From Opitutaceae bacterium (GTDB lineage: Bacteria > Verrucomicrobiota > Verrucomicrobiia > Opitutales > Opitutaceae), in NCBI GenBank assembly GCA_003151515.1, contig PLXS01000015.1, positions 1 to 63,444 of the forward strand: a stretch of 63,444 bases of DNA, in the 5' to 3' direction. The notes under the pieces were generated by a model that worked only from the letters and a program-made list of their open reading frames with translations, had not been told where the DNA came from and did not search any database. The translations under genes and the position numbers were made by a program. Each line of letters begins with the position of its first letter. Position 1 is the stretch's first letter. Shown here piece after piece: positions 8,387 to 17,997 of the stretch.

Positions 8387-9412
8387 ATGAAAGTAGGAAT
8401 CATCGGAGCATCAGGCTACACGGGCGAGGCGCTCGTCAAACTTCTCCTCGGCCACCCCAAGGCGGAGCTCGCCGCGGTCACGTCGCGCGCGAACGCGGGC
8501 AGGGCGCTGGCCGCGGTGATCCCGGCCGTGCGCGGCTCGGACCGCGGCCTGGTCTTCTCGGCCTCGGACGCGGCGGCGCTGGCGTCCGGGGACATCCCCC
8601 TCTTCTTCCTGGCGCTTCCCCATGGCGCCGCCGCGGAGTACGCCCGGGTCCTCGTGGCCGCGGGCAAGAGGGTCATCGACCTAAGCGCGGACTTCCGGAT
8701 CGCGGACCTGGGCACCTACGAGAGGTACTACGGCAAGCACCACGCGCCCGAGCTCCTGGCGAGCGCGCGCTACGTGCTGCCCGAGCTGACGGCCCCGTCG
8801 TGGAAGGCCGAGGCGAAGATCGCCGCGGCGCCGGGCTGCTACCCGACGAGCATCCTCGTGCCGCTCGTGCCGCTGCTGAGCGGAGGGATCGTGTCGCGCG
8901 AGCACATCGTCGCCAACAGCTTCAGCGGGGTGAGCGGCGCGGGCCGCAAGCTCGAGGAGGCCTACCTCTTCGTCGAGCGGGCGGAGAGCGCCAAGGCGTA
9001 CGGGCTGACGAAGCACCGGCACCTCCCGGAGATCGAGGAGCAGCTGGCGCTGCACTCGGGCTCGGCGACCGTCATCCAGTTCAACCCCCACCTGGCGCCG
9101 ATGCGCTACGGGATCGCCACCACGATAACGGTGCCCGCGGCGCCTGGGGCGAGCGTGGAGGCCCTGTACGCCTCGTGGAAGGGGGCCTACGCCTCCTCGC
9201 CCTTCGTCCAGGTGCTGCCCAGCGGGGAGACGCCCGACACCGCTAGCGTCGCCGGCACGAACCGGGTGGACATCTCGGCGGTCCACGACCCGCGCACCGG
9301 CAACTTCGTCCTCACCTCCGCCCTGGACAACATCGTCAAGGGGGCGGCGGGCCAGGCCGTGCAGATCATGAACCTGTGGTGCGGCTTCGGGGAGACGGCC
9401 GGACTGCGCTAG
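8387..9412 (+). CDS. argC: N-acetyl-gamma-glutamyl-phosphate reductase
   Basis: A 341-residue enzyme that reduces N-acetylglutamyl phosphate to the semialdehyde, the third step of arginine synthesis. The NADP-binding motif GASGYTG is at 7-13. The active-site Cys151 lies in APGCYPT, and the conserved KHRHLPEIEE helix and C-terminal half match the family. The ATG at 8387 was chosen because it gives the standard MKVGIIGASG start; a TTG at 8345 in the same frame sits inside the terminator and is unlikely. There is no clear Shine-Dalgarno sequence. It converges on argJ with eight bases between the stops. Confidence 0.97.
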   Translation: MKVGIIGASGYTGEALVKLLLGHPKAELAAVTSRANAGRALAAVIPAVRGSDRGLVFSASDAAALASGDIPLFFLALPHGAAAEYARVLVAAGKRVIDLSADFRIADLGTYERYYGKHHAPELLASARYVLPELTAPSWKAEAKIAAAPGCYPTSILVPLVPLLSGGIVSREHIVANSFSGVSGAGRKLEEAYLFVERAESAKAYGLTKHRHLPEIEEQLALHSGSATVIQFNPHLAPMRYGIATTITVPAAPGASVEALYASWKGAYASSPFVQVLPSGETPDTASVAGTNRVDISAVHDPRTGNFVLTSALDNIVKGAAGQAVQIMNLWCGFGETAGLR

Positions 9413-9420
9413 GCTCTTGC

Positions 9421-10740
9421 CTAGCTGCGGTAGTCGGCGTTCTCGCTAACGTACTCGTGGGTCAGGTCGGCGCCCAGCACGACCGCGCCGGCCCCGCCGG
9501 CGTGGCCCAGGTCGACGCCTATCTCGACGCAGCGCTCGTGGGGCGGGAAGTCTATCGGGGGCGAGAACACGCCGTCCCTGGGCGGCCGGCTGGCATAGAG
9601 CTCCGCCGCGCGCATGTGCGCCACGAGGGCCGACTCCTTGGAGGGGTCGAGCCGGAAGGCGCCCCCCGAGAAGATCTCGATCCCGCCCAGGGTCATGCGA
9701 AGGCGCGACACGTCCAGGGAGGGAGCCTGGGAGCCCACGTGCTTGCCGATGGCCTGCACGAGGCGGCCGACGTTGGGGTCGTTGCCCGCGACCGCGCACT
9801 TCAGGAGCGGCGCGTTGACGATCGCCTTGCCGAGCGCGCGCGCCGAGGGGAAGTCCGGCGCGCCGGAGACGCTGACCCTGATCACGTGGCGCACGCCCTC
9901 CCCGTTGCGCACGACGTCCTCGGCCAGGTCCCGGCAGACGGCGAGGAGGGCGAGCGCGAACACGGCGCGGTCCGGGCACGGCACCCTGCCGGAGGACAGG
10001 AGCGCCACGGTGTCCGAGGTGCTGGTGTCGCTGTCGACGCTGATCGAGTTGAAGCTCGTCTCGACCGCCTCCGAGAGCATCCGGCGCATGTCGGCGCGCG
10101 GGACCGCCAGGTCGGTCAGGAGGTAGACGAGCATCGTGGCCATGTTGGGCTCGATCATGCCCGCCCCCTTCGCGATCCCGACTATGGAGCCGCCGACCAG
10201 GGCCGCGCGGCGCACCTTGGGATAGAGGTCCGTCGTCACGATGCCCTCGGCCGCGGGCAGCACCGAGCCCGGGGCGAGCGACGCCACGGCCGCGGGGAGC
10301 GCGGAGAGCATCGCCCCGACGGGAAGCCGCCAGCCGATGACCCCCGTCGAGCTGGGCAGCACGGCGGACGGCTCGAAGCCCAGGAGGCGGCCGGCCTCGG
10401 CGCACACCCTCTCCGCGGCCTCGACGCCCCCGGGGGCGCAGACATTGGAGATCTTGTTGTTGACGACGACTGCGCCGAGCGCGGGCGCGGAGAGGCGGCC
10501 GCGGCCGACGAGCACGGGCGCGCCGGGGAACGCGTTTCGCGTGAACACAGCCGCGAAGTCGGCAGAGGGCCTGTCGAGGGCGATAAGCGTCAGCGTCATC
10601 CTCGCGGGCTTGGGCGCCTCGGCGGGCATGAACTCGAACCGCGACGAGCCGACGCGGAACCCCGCGGGCAGCGCCGATTGCCCGGCGAGCCACGCGCGGT
10701 GCGCGGCGCGGTCCGGGAAGGTCATCTGGGTGCTGGACAT
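9421..10740 (-). CDS. argJ: Glutamate N-acetyltransferase / ornithine acetyltransferase
   Basis: A 439-residue ArgJ that moves the acetyl group from N-acetylornithine back to glutamate, and may also use acetyl-CoA. The self-cleavage and nucleophile motif MIEPNMATM is present, with Thr202 as the expected new N-terminus of the beta chain. STGVIG (131-136) forms the oxyanion region, and the C-terminus [13 protein letters not shown] is typical. One segment differs from the usual family: the stretch that normally reads like NSGNANA is NNKISNV (94-100). It is the only arg gene here on the minus strand, divergent from argB and convergent with argC. No argA-like gene is visible, so a bifunctional enzyme is plausible but unproven. 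Confidence 0.95.
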   Translation of the reverse strand: MSSTQMTFPDRAAHRAWLAGQSALPAGFRVGSSRFEFMPAEAPKPARMTLTLIALDRPSADFAAVFTRNAFPGAPVLVGRGRLSAPALGAVVVNNKISNVCAPGGVEAAERVCAEAGRLLGFEPSAVLPSSTGVIGWRLPVGAMLSALPAAVASLAPGSVLPAAEGIVTTDLYPKVRRAALVGGSIVGIAKGAGMIEPNMATMLVYLLTDLAVPRADMRRMLSEAVETSFNSISVDSDTSTSDTVALLSSGRVPCPDRAVFALALLAVCRDLAEDVVRNGEGVRHVIRVSVSGAPDFPSARALGKAIVNAPLLKCAVAGNDPNVGRLVQAIGKHVGSQAPSLDVSRLRMTLGGIEIFSGGAFRLDPSKESALVAHMRAAELYASRPPRDGVFSPPIDFPPHERCVEIGVDLGHAGGAGAVVLGADLTHEYVSENADYRS

Positions 10741-10912
10741 GGATCGAGAACTGTGGCCGCGCGGCCCGGGAGTGAAGCCGATATTTTACCGTGGCCGCTC
10801 AAAATGTTGTGGAAATCGCGGGTGCCGGTGCTTTATGCATCATGTACCTGCCCGCTACACACGTGCACACGCAAACGAAATCCAAGATTCACCCGCCCGA
10901 GGCGCGGGTCCC

Positions 10913-11806
10913 GTGAGCGCGGACGTAAACGTCGCGGAGGTGACCGCGAAGGCGAAGGTCCTCCTCGAGGCGCTGCCTTACATCCAGGACTTCAGGGGCT
11001 CGACGTTCGTCGTGAAGTACGGAGGCAGCTTCATGGACGACCCGGACGCGACGGTGCGCACGCGGGTGGCCCACGACATCGCGTTCCTGGCGGGGGTCGG
11101 CATCAACGTCGTCGTCGTGCACGGGGGCGGCAAGGCGATCACGAAGGCGATGGAGGAGTCGGGGCTCAAGGCGAGCTTCGTCAAGGGCATGCGGGTCACC
11201 GACGAGGCCACGGTCGCCATCGTCAAGAAGACGCTCGACGAGATCGTCAACCGGGACGTGTGCGAGGCCCTCGCCGCCGCGAATGCCCGGCCGAAGGCCC
11301 TGCCGGGCGACACGGTGCTCGTCTGCCAGAAGCTCGAGGCTGACGAGGACGGGACGCCCCTGGACCTCGGGTTCGTGGGCGACGTGACCGAGGTCAAGGT
11401 GAAGCTCATCAAGAAGGAGATAGCCGACGGCTTCGTGCCGGTCATCTCGCCCGTCGCCGAGGGCTACGACTCCAAGCCCTACAACGTGAACGCCGACGTC
11501 GTGGCCGGCCGCGTCGCGAGCGCGCTGCGGGCGCGCAGGCTCTTCTACATGAGCGACGTGCCCGGGCTCCTCGCTTCGCCCCCGGACCCGGCCTCCCTCA
11601 TCTCCACGCTCAAGATCAGCCAGGTCGACGACCTGAAGAAGAGGGGCGTCATCGACAAGGGCATGAGGCCGAAGGTGGCGAGCGCGGTGCGCGCCCTCGA
11701 GGAGGGCGTGCAGCGGGTGCACTTCGTCGACGGGAGGCTGGCGCACAGCCTGCTCCTGGAGATCTTCACCGACAAGGGGATCGGAACCGAGATCGTCAAT
11801 GGCTGA
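10913..11806 (+). CDS. argB: Acetylglutamate kinase
   Basis: A 297-residue amino-acid kinase that phosphorylates N-acetylglutamate. KYGGSFM near the N-terminus, [11 protein letters not shown], and [15 protein letters not shown] are the family motifs for ATP and substrate binding. I chose GTG at 10913, preceded by GAGG, because the protein then starts just ahead of the conserved [16 protein letters not shown] helix. An in-frame ATG at 10835 would add 26 unconserved residues. The extended N-terminal helix is the type found in arginine-inhibited hexameric kinases, which would make it a control point; that is inference. It overlaps argD by eight bases. Confidence 0.95.
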   Translation: MSADVNVAEVTAKAKVLLEALPYIQDFRGSTFVVKYGGSFMDDPDATVRTRVAHDIAFLAGVGINVVVVHGGGKAITKAMEESGLKASFVKGMRVTDEATVAIVKKTLDEIVNRDVCEALAAANARPKALPGDTVLVCQKLEADEDGTPLDLGFVGDVTEVKVKLIKKEIADGFVPVISPVAEGYDSKPYNVNADVVAGRVASALRARRLFYMSDVPGLLASPPDPASLISTLKISQVDDLKKRGVIDKGMRPKVASAVRALEEGVQRVHFVDGRLAHSLLLEIFTDKGIGTEIVNG

Positions 11807-13016
11807 GAACCCGCCCCTCATCCGCAGCAGCGCGGCGGAGCTCTACGACGCGTACGTGCTCAAGAACTACCCGCGCGCCCCGATAACGATCGTGCGCGGG
11901 TCGGGCACGACCGTGTGGGACGACCAGGGCAGCGCCTACCTCGACTTCTCCTCCGGGATCGCCGTCAGCTCGCTCGGGCACTGCCACCCCCACTGGGTCG
12001 CGGCGGTGCAGCGCCAGGCGGGCGAGCTCATCCACACGAGCAACCTCTTCAGGCACCCGAACCAGGGCGAGCTCGCCCGGCGCATCGTCGGGTACGCCGG
12101 CCCGGGCCGCGTCTTCTTCTGCAACAGCGGCGCCGAGGCCGACGAGGCCATGCTCAAGCTCTCGAGGCTGCACGGCGTCAGGAAATCCGGGGTCGAGGGC
12201 AGGTGCATCCGCGTCGTCTGCGCCAAGAACTCCTTCCACGGGCGCATGTTCGGGGGGATGAGCGCCACGTCCAAGGAATCCGTGCAGAAGGGCTTCCGCC
12301 CGCTCGTGCCGGGATTCGTGCACGGGGAGCTCAACAACCTGGACAGCTTCAAGAGGCTCGTGGACTCGGACACGTCCGCCGTGCTCGTGGAGTCGGTCCA
12401 GGGCGACGGCGGGATAAACCCCTGCACGCCGGAGTTCCTCGTGGGCCTGCGCAGGCTCTGCGACGACAACAACCTGCTGCTGCTCCTGGACGAGGTGCAG
12501 TGCGGCGCCGGGCGCACCGGCCGCTTCTACGCCTTCGAGCACGCCGGCATACGGCCCGACGCCATCGCCATGGCCAAGGGCCTGGGCGGCGGGTTCCCGA
12601 TCGGCGCCATGTGGGTGGGGGAGCGCAGCGCGGACCTTTTCCAGCCGGGCTCCCACGGGTCCACGTTCGGGGGCACGCCGCTCGCGTGCGCGGCTGCGCT
12701 CGCGGTCCTGGACGTGATCGAGCGCGAGGGCCTGCTAGCCCACGTGACGCGCGAGAGCGGGCCCTGGCTGGCCGAGCTGCGCCGCATGGCGCTCGAGTTC
12801 CCCGGGCACGTTTCGGAGGTCCGGGGCCTGGGCTTCCTGGTCGGCGTCCAGATGGCCCGGGATTCGGCGCCGTACGCCAACGCGCTTCGCGAGCGCGGGC
12901 TCCTGACGGCGCTCGCGGGCGTGAACGTGATTCGGCTGCTCCCCCCCCTGAACGCCTCGGCGGCCGAGCTCGCGCGCTCGGTGGAGATCTTCAGGGAGGT
13001 CCTGAAGGCGAGCTAG
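11799..13016 (+). CDS. argD: Acetylornithine aminotransferase
   Basis: A 405-residue class III PLP aminotransferase converting N-acetylglutamate semialdehyde to N-acetylornithine. NSGAEA at 109-114 binds the cofactor phosphate, [15 protein letters not shown] holds the cofactor-ring Asp, and Lys260 in [14 protein letters not shown] is the Schiff-base lysine. [16 protein letters not shown] is also conserved. It starts inside the last codons of argB, so the two are coupled. A 156-base gap without a terminator follows before argF. Confidence 0.97.
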   Translation: MAENPPLIRSSAAELYDAYVLKNYPRAPITIVRGSGTTVWDDQGSAYLDFSSGIAVSSLGHCHPHWVAAVQRQAGELIHTSNLFRHPNQGELARRIVGYAGPGRVFFCNSGAEADEAMLKLSRLHGVRKSGVEGRCIRVVCAKNSFHGRMFGGMSATSKESVQKGFRPLVPGFVHGELNNLDSFKRLVDSDTSAVLVESVQGDGGINPCTPEFLVGLRRLCDDNNLLLLLDEVQCGAGRTGRFYAFEHAGIRPDAIAMAKGLGGGFPIGAMWVGERSADLFQPGSHGSTFGGTPLACAAALAVLDVIEREGLLAHVTRESGPWLAELRRMALEFPGHVSEVRGLGFLVGVQMARDSAPYANALRERGLLTALAGVNVIRLLPPLNASAAELARSVEIFREVLKAS

Positions 13017-13172
13017 GCGGGGGGCGCAAGGCCGGCCCCGGATGGCCGCCAAGCGGGCCGGACTTTCGCAACCCATTGGCCCCCAGCGTCCGGAAAATGA
13101 GGCGATCGCGCGACAGGCCACTTTCCTCTGGCCGCCGCCGCCGCCATCCGCTAGGCGTATCCGCTTCACCTT

Positions 13173-14120
13173 ATGAAGCACTTCCTTAGGGAGACCGACC
13201 TGAAGGCCCATGAGCTGGGCGAGGTTTTCTCGCTTGCCCGGGAATTCAAGCGCAAGCGCGGTCGCCCTGCGCCGCCGGTACTCTCAGGGCAGACGTGGGC
13301 CCTCATCTTTGCCAAGTCGAGCACGCGCACGCGGGTCTCCTTCGAGGTGGGCATCAACGAGCTCGGGGGCCACGCGCTCTACCTGAACACCCACGACATC
13401 CAGCTGGGGCGCGGCGAGTCCATCGAGGACACCGCGCGGGTCCTCTCCCGCTTCGTCCACGGCATCGTCATCCGCACGTTCGAGCAGTCCGACGTGGAGC
13501 GGCTGGCCGCCGCCGCCAGCGTTCCCGTCGTGAACGGCCTCACCGACTTCCTGCACCCCTGCCAGGTGTACTCCGACGCCTTCACGGCCGCCGAGCGTTG
13601 GGCCGGGCCGGACGGCGACCTGGCCGCCTCCCTCAAGGGGCGCAAGGTGGCTTTCCTGGGGGACACGGGCTTCAACATGGCCAACTCGTGGATCCTGGGC
13701 GCGAGCCTCTTCGGGATGAGGCTAGCCCTGGCCGGGCCCGACGGCCACGAGCCCGGGGAGCGGATCCGGGCGCTCCTCAAGGCCGAGGGCCGCACGGCGG
13801 GTTTCACCTACACCACCGACCCCATGGAGGCGGTCGACGGAGCCGACATTGTCTACACCGATGTCTGGGCCAGCATGGGGCACGAGAAGGACGCCACGGC
13901 GAGGCACGCGCGGATGCGCCCCTACGCCGTCACGTCGCGGCTCTTCGCCGCGGCGAAGCCCGACGCCCTGTTCATGCACTGCCTTCCCGCCCATCCCGGC
14001 GAGGAGGTCGAGCAGGCCGTCCTCGACAGCCCGCGAAGCGTCGTCTTCGACGAGGCGGAGAACCGCCTCCACGTCCAGAAGGCGATCCTCGCCATGCTCT
14101 CCGGGGCCCGGGGCAAATGA
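13173..14120 (+). CDS. argF: Ornithine carbamoyltransferase
   Basis: A 315-residue transcarbamoylase that makes citrulline from ornithine and carbamoyl phosphate. STRTR (50-54) binds carbamoyl phosphate, HPCQ is the second phosphate motif, and [13 protein letters not shown] contains the ornithine-binding HCLP loop that separates it from aspartate transcarbamoylase. The carbamoyl phosphate would come partly from CarB, encoded at 43392. It precedes argG by 43 bases in the same direction. Confidence 0.97.
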   Translation: MKHFLRETDLKAHELGEVFSLAREFKRKRGRPAPPVLSGQTWALIFAKSSTRTRVSFEVGINELGGHALYLNTHDIQLGRGESIEDTARVLSRFVHGIVIRTFEQSDVERLAAAASVPVVNGLTDFLHPCQVYSDAFTAAERWAGPDGDLAASLKGRKVAFLGDTGFNMANSWILGASLFGMRLALAGPDGHEPGERIRALLKAEGRTAGFTYTTDPMEAVDGADIVYTDVWASMGHEKDATARHARMRPYAVTSRLFAAAKPDALFMHCLPAHPGEEVEQAVLDSPRSVVFDEAENRLHVQKAILAMLSGARGK

Positions 14121-14163
14121 AATTGCGCGGCGCCCGGCGCTGTGCGATGATCGCACTCCTCCC

Positions 14164-15390
14164 ATGAAAATCGTTCTGGCCTATTCGGGCGGACTGGACA
14201 CGTCCGTCATCCTCAAGTGGCTCCGCGAGACGTACGACGCGGAGATCATCACCTTCGCAGCCGACATCGGCCAGGGGGAGGAGCTGCGCGGACTCTCGCA
14301 GAAGGCTCGGCGCACGGGGGCCGCCCGGCACTACACCCTGGACCTGGTCGAGGAGTTCGCCCGCGACTTCATCTACCCGATGATCCGCGCGAACGCGGTG
14401 TACGAGGGCCAGTACCACCTGGGCACCTCGATCGCCCGGCCGCTGATCGCCAAGGCGCAGGTCGACGTCGCCAGACGGGAGAAGGCCGACACGCTGGCCC
14501 ACGGCGCGACCGGCAAGGGCAACGACCAGTGCCGCTTCGAGCTCTCCTACATGGCGCTCGCGCCGCGCCTGAAGATCGTCTCGCCGTGGAAGATCGACGC
14601 CTTCAGGGAGAAGTTCCCCGGGCGCGCCGAGATGATCGCCTACTGCAAGAGCCACCGGATCCCCGTCGAGGCGTCGCTCAGGAAGCCCTACTCGATGGAC
14701 AGGAACCTGCTGCACATCTCCTACGAGGCGGGCATCCTCGAGGACCCCTGGTTCGACCCGACGACCCGCTCGAACAAGGCGATGTTCAAGCTGTCCGTTT
14801 CGCCGGAGGACGCCCCGGACAGGCCGGAGTACGTCGAGCTCGAGTTCAAGGGGGGCGACTGCGTCGCCGTGAACGGCAGGCGGATGACGCCCGCTGGCGT
14901 CCTCAAGGCCCTGAACGCGCTCGGCGGCAAGCACGGCATCGGGCGCGTGGACCTGGTCGAGAACCGCTTCGTCGGGATGAAGTCGCGCGGCGTGTACGAG
15001 ACGCCCGGCGGCACGATCCTCATGCACGCCCACCGGCAGGTCGAGTCGATCACCATGGACCGCGAGGTGATGCACCTGCGCGACTCCCTGATCCCCAAGT
15101 ACGCCGAGCTGGTCTACTACGGGTTCTGGTTCGCCCCGGAGCGCGAGGCGCTGCAGGCGCTTGTCGACGAGGGCCAGAGGTTCGTGACCGGCACGGTGCG
15201 CCTCAAGCTCTACAAGGGCAACGTCATCACCTGCGGGCGCAAGTCCAGGTACTCGCTCTACGACACCAAGGTCGCCTCCATGGAGGGGGTCAAGAGCTGG
15301 TACAACCAGGGCGACGCGACGGGCTTCATCAGGCTCAACGGACTGCGGCTGCGCGCGAGGACGCTCGCGCAGCGCGGCCCCAAGGTCTGA
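14164..15390 (+). CDS. argG: Argininosuccinate synthase
   Basis: A 408-residue enzyme joining citrulline and aspartate with ATP. The PP-loop AYSGGLDTS is at 6-14, and [16 protein letters not shown] and the [20 protein letters not shown] region are conserved. ATG at 14164 gives the canonical [12 protein letters not shown] start; the same frame is open upstream through argF but that is shadow. It is the last arg gene here: argH is absent from the window. It converges on the mlaD-like gene with 15 bases between stops. Confidence 0.98.
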   Translation: MKIVLAYSGGLDTSVILKWLRETYDAEIITFAADIGQGEELRGLSQKARRTGAARHYTLDLVEEFARDFIYPMIRANAVYEGQYHLGTSIARPLIAKAQVDVARREKADTLAHGATGKGNDQCRFELSYMALAPRLKIVSPWKIDAFREKFPGRAEMIAYCKSHRIPVEASLRKPYSMDRNLLHISYEAGILEDPWFDPTTRSNKAMFKLSVSPEDAPDRPEYVELEFKGGDCVAVNGRRMTPAGVLKALNALGGKHGIGRVDLVENRFVGMKSRGVYETPGGTILMHAHRQVESITMDREVMHLRDSLIPKYAELVYYGFWFAPEREALQALVDEGQRFVTGTVRLKLYKGNVITCGRKSRYSLYDTKVASMEGVKSWYNQGDATGFIRLNGLRLRARTLAQRGPKV

Positions 15391-15405
15391 GGCCCCGGCG
15401 CCCGC

Positions 15406-16401
15406 TTAGAACAGGGCGTTGGCGACTATCCCGACGGCCGTTATCGGGCCGGAGTCGTTCAGGCCGTCGAGGGCCCGGTCGGCCTTCTTGAGCGTGATCT
15501 GGGCGCTGTTGTAGAGGGCGTCGTCGCTTATCAGCTTGCCGAGCGTGCCCTCGCCCCTGGCGATCTTGTCCGAGACGGTGCGCAGGTCGGCGATCGAGGC
15601 CTTGATGTCGTCCGCGGCCTTCTTGTCGTAGACGAGGGTCCCCAGGGCGCCCTGGCCGGACTTCACCTGCGCTATCACGGCCTGGGCGTTCGCGACCAGC
15701 TCCTTGGCCTGCGACGCCGCGGACTTTATCTCATCGACCGTCGCCAGGAGCTCGTCGTGGAGCTTGGGGTCGTTCAAGAGCCTTCCTATCGTGCCGTCGC
15801 CCCGGTTGATCTTGTCGGTGATCTGCTGGAGGTTCTCCATCGTGGCGTTGATCCTCGCCGTGTTCTCGGTAACCAGCTTGTCGAGCTTCTGCATGATGCC
15901 TCCGCCGGTCTTCGGGTCGCCGTTGAACGCGGAGCTGAACGAGCCGAGCGACGACTGGAGCTCTTTGCCGAGCCCGCCGAGCTGCGCCATGATCGTGTTC
16001 AAGTCCGGCGATTCCACGGTCCTGATCTCCGCGCCGTCCATGAGTGGCGGAAGGCCCGCGGTGCCCATCCCGATCGAGACGTAGTTGCCGCCGATGAGCC
16101 CGGACATGGCGACGGTCGCCGTCGCGTCACTTGCGATGTCGATATTCGAGTCGATCTGCAGGACGGCCTCGCCGCGATGCCCGGCGAGCTGCGTCTTGAG
16201 CACCGAGCCGACCTTGACGCCGGCCATGAGCACGTCGTCGCCGGCCTTCAATTGGCGCAGATCGTCGAATCTGGCGACAATCGTGTGGCTCTTGGGAGCG
16301 AAGATCTTGCCGTTGCTCAGTGTCTCGAAGGTCACCCAGACAAGGGCGACGCCGAGGAGGAAGAATAGCCCGACGCGGGCGGTCTGCTGTGCGGTGTTCA
16401 T
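15406..16401 (-). CDS. MlaD-type MCE domain lipid-transport protein
   Basis: A 331-residue protein anchored by one N-terminal membrane helix (about 9-27) with a single MCE domain (about 38-115), the ring-forming lipid-shuttling module of Mla systems. The long C-terminal part is mostly helical and would extend into the periplasm. It holds three copies of a GxGTxGxL motif: RGDGTIGRLLND, SGQGALGTLVYD and RGEGTLGKLISD. It overlaps the ATPase gene in ATGA. Together with the permease and ATPase it should form an inner-membrane ABC complex moving phospholipids between membranes. Confidence 0.88.
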   Translation of the reverse strand: MNTAQQTARVGLFFLLGVALVWVTFETLSNGKIFAPKSHTIVARFDDLRQLKAGDDVLMAGVKVGSVLKTQLAGHRGEAVLQIDSNIDIASDATATVAMSGLIGGNYVSIGMGTAGLPPLMDGAEIRTVESPDLNTIMAQLGGLGKELQSSLGSFSSAFNGDPKTGGGIMQKLDKLVTENTARINATMENLQQITDKINRGDGTIGRLLNDPKLHDELLATVDEIKSAASQAKELVANAQAVIAQVKSGQGALGTLVYDKKAADDIKASIADLRTVSDKIARGEGTLGKLISDDALYNSAQITLKKADRALDGLNDSGPITAVGIVANALF

Positions 16402-17237
16402 GAGGTATCCTTCTCCTGGGCTTCGAGCTTCTTGAAGCGCGGGTGCTCGATGTCGATCTTCGGGTTGAGGAAGTCGACGATGCGCGGGTCGGTCGACGAG
16501 CGCAGGTCGTCCGCGGTCCCCAGCGTCACCAGCCGGCCCGCCATCAGGATGCCGACGCGGTTGGCTATGGTGAGCGCCAGGGCGCGGTCGTGCGTCACGA
16601 CGAGGCTCGTGACGCTGTACTCGTTCTTGAGGGTGGCGATGATCTCGCTGATCGTGGCGCTCATGACCGGGTCCAGCTCGCTCGTGGGCTCGTCGTAGAG
16701 CATGAGCTGCGGCTCCATCACGAGGGAGCGCGCGATCGAGACGCGCTTCTTCATGCCGCCCGAGAGCTCCGACGGGAACTTGCGGGCCGCGTCCTCCAGC
16801 GAGAGTATCCTCAGGGCGTGCATGACCTTCTCGCGTATGGACGCCTCGCCGCCCGAGCGGTGCTCCCGTGGGTAGAGGGCCAGGTTGTCATAGACGCTGA
16901 GCGAGTTGAAGAGGGCGCCCGCCTGGAAGACGAGGCCGATGCGGACGCGGTACCTGGTCTCCTCCAGGCAGGGATCCATGCCGTCGACAGTGACCGTGCC
17001 CGAGGTGGGGTATTCGAGGCCCGAGATCTGGCGCAGGAGCACGCTCTTGCCCGAGCCGCTGGGCCCCATCATGACGAAGATCTCGCCCGGCTGGACGTCG
17101 AAGGTCACGTTTTTGAGGACGGTCACGCCGTCGTACTTCTTCGAGATGGCGTCGACCCTGACGCCGACGGCGTTGGCCTCGACCCCGGTGAACGGGTTGC
17201 GGGTCTTGCTGCAGGCGCTTGTTGCCGGTTCGTTCAT
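16398..17237 (-). CDS. MlaF-type ABC transporter ATPase
   Basis: A 279-residue ABC ATPase powering the MCE complex. Walker A GPSGSGKS is at 58-65, the signature is LSGGMKKR, Walker B is LMLYDEPTSELDP, and the switch His is in VVTHD. The signature form and DEPTSELDP are typical of the lipid-importer subgroup. The first 25 residues precede the domain and are not conserved, so a later start is possible. It lies seven bases after the permease gene and overlaps the MCE gene by four. Confidence 0.93.
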   Translation of the reverse strand: MNEPATSACSKTRNPFTGVEANAVGVRVDAISKKYDGVTVLKNVTFDVQPGEIFVMMGPSGSGKSVLLRQISGLEYPTSGTVTVDGMDPCLEETRYRVRIGLVFQAGALFNSLSVYDNLALYPREHRSGGEASIREKVMHALRILSLEDAARKFPSELSGGMKKRVSIARSLVMEPQLMLYDEPTSELDPVMSATISEIIATLKNEYSVTSLVVTHDRALALTIANRVGILMAGRLVTLGTADDLRSSTDPRIVDFLNPKIDIEHPRFKKLEAQEKDTS

Positions 17238-17244
17238 GGGCGGG

Positions 17245-17997
17245 TCACATGAGCACCTTCGTCACGAAGTAGTCGAGGACGAGGATCAGGATGAGGGATA
17301 CGACGACGCCACGCGTGACGGCCGCGCCGATCTCGCGGGGGCCGCCCCGCGTGCTGAGCCCGATGTTGCAGCAGACGAGCACGACCACGAAGCCGAAGAC
17401 CTCGGCCTTCTCCATGCCGTAAATCACGTCCTTGAACTTCGTGTAGTGGCGAAGCGCCGCGAAGTACGACTCCGAGCTTATGCCGACGAAGCTCACGTAG
17501 CGGGCGACCACCGCCCCGCCGAACCAGCCGACGATGTTGGCGATCACGGTCAGCACGGGCATCATGACCAGGATGGCCGCGAGCCTGGGCAGCACCAGCA
17601 TCCTCGCCGCCGGGATGTTCATGACCGTCAGGGCGTCGACCTCCTGGTAGACCGTCATCGACGCGAGCTCGGCCGTGATCGCGGAGCCCACCCGGCCCGC
17701 GAGGAGCACCGAGGTCATCATGGGCCCGAGCTCCCGGGCCATCGAGAGGCCGACAAGGCTTCCAATGTACTCCTTGGCCCCGAAGCCCTCCATGGAGTAG
17801 CCCGCCTCGAGCGCGAGCACCGTTCCGATGAAGAAGCTCAGGATCGAGACGATCGGCATCGTGGTGTAGCCGATCAGGTAGCACTGCTCGACAAAGCGGG
17901 CCCACTGGCGGGGGAGCGTGGGCGCGTAGGAGACCGACTTGACCAGGAGCTGGACCACGCTGCCGACCCCCTCGAGGATTGAGACAATCCGTTTCAT
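17245..17997 (-). CDS. MlaE-type ABC transporter permease
   Basis: A 250-residue integral membrane protein of the MlaE/YrbE family with an N-terminal interface helix and about five membrane segments. ARELGPMMTSVLLAGRVGSAITAELASM is split across positions of the conserved EExDA cytoplasmic region, and YQEVDALTVMNI is that family's coupling motif. I start it at ATG 17997, which overlaps the stop of the upstream secreted protein (TAATG), so these genes are co-translated. The open frame further upstream is shadow. Confidence 0.93.
   Translation of the reverse strand: MKRIVSILEGVGSVVQLLVKSVSYAPTLPRQWARFVEQCYLIGYTTMPIVSILSFFIGTVLALEAGYSMEGFGAKEYIGSLVGLSMARELGPMMTSVLLAGRVGSAITAELASMTVYQEVDALTVMNIPAARMLVLPRLAAILVMMPVLTVIANIVGWFGGAVVARYVSFVGISSESYFAALRHYTKFKDVIYGMEKAEVFGFVVVLVCCNIGLSTRGGPREIGAAVTRGVVVSLILILVLDYFVTKVLM

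Noticed and set aside
10741..10912. ArgR-type operator between argJ and argB
   Set aside because: TTATGCATCATG is vaguely similar but lacks the paired palindrome, and no argR is known here.
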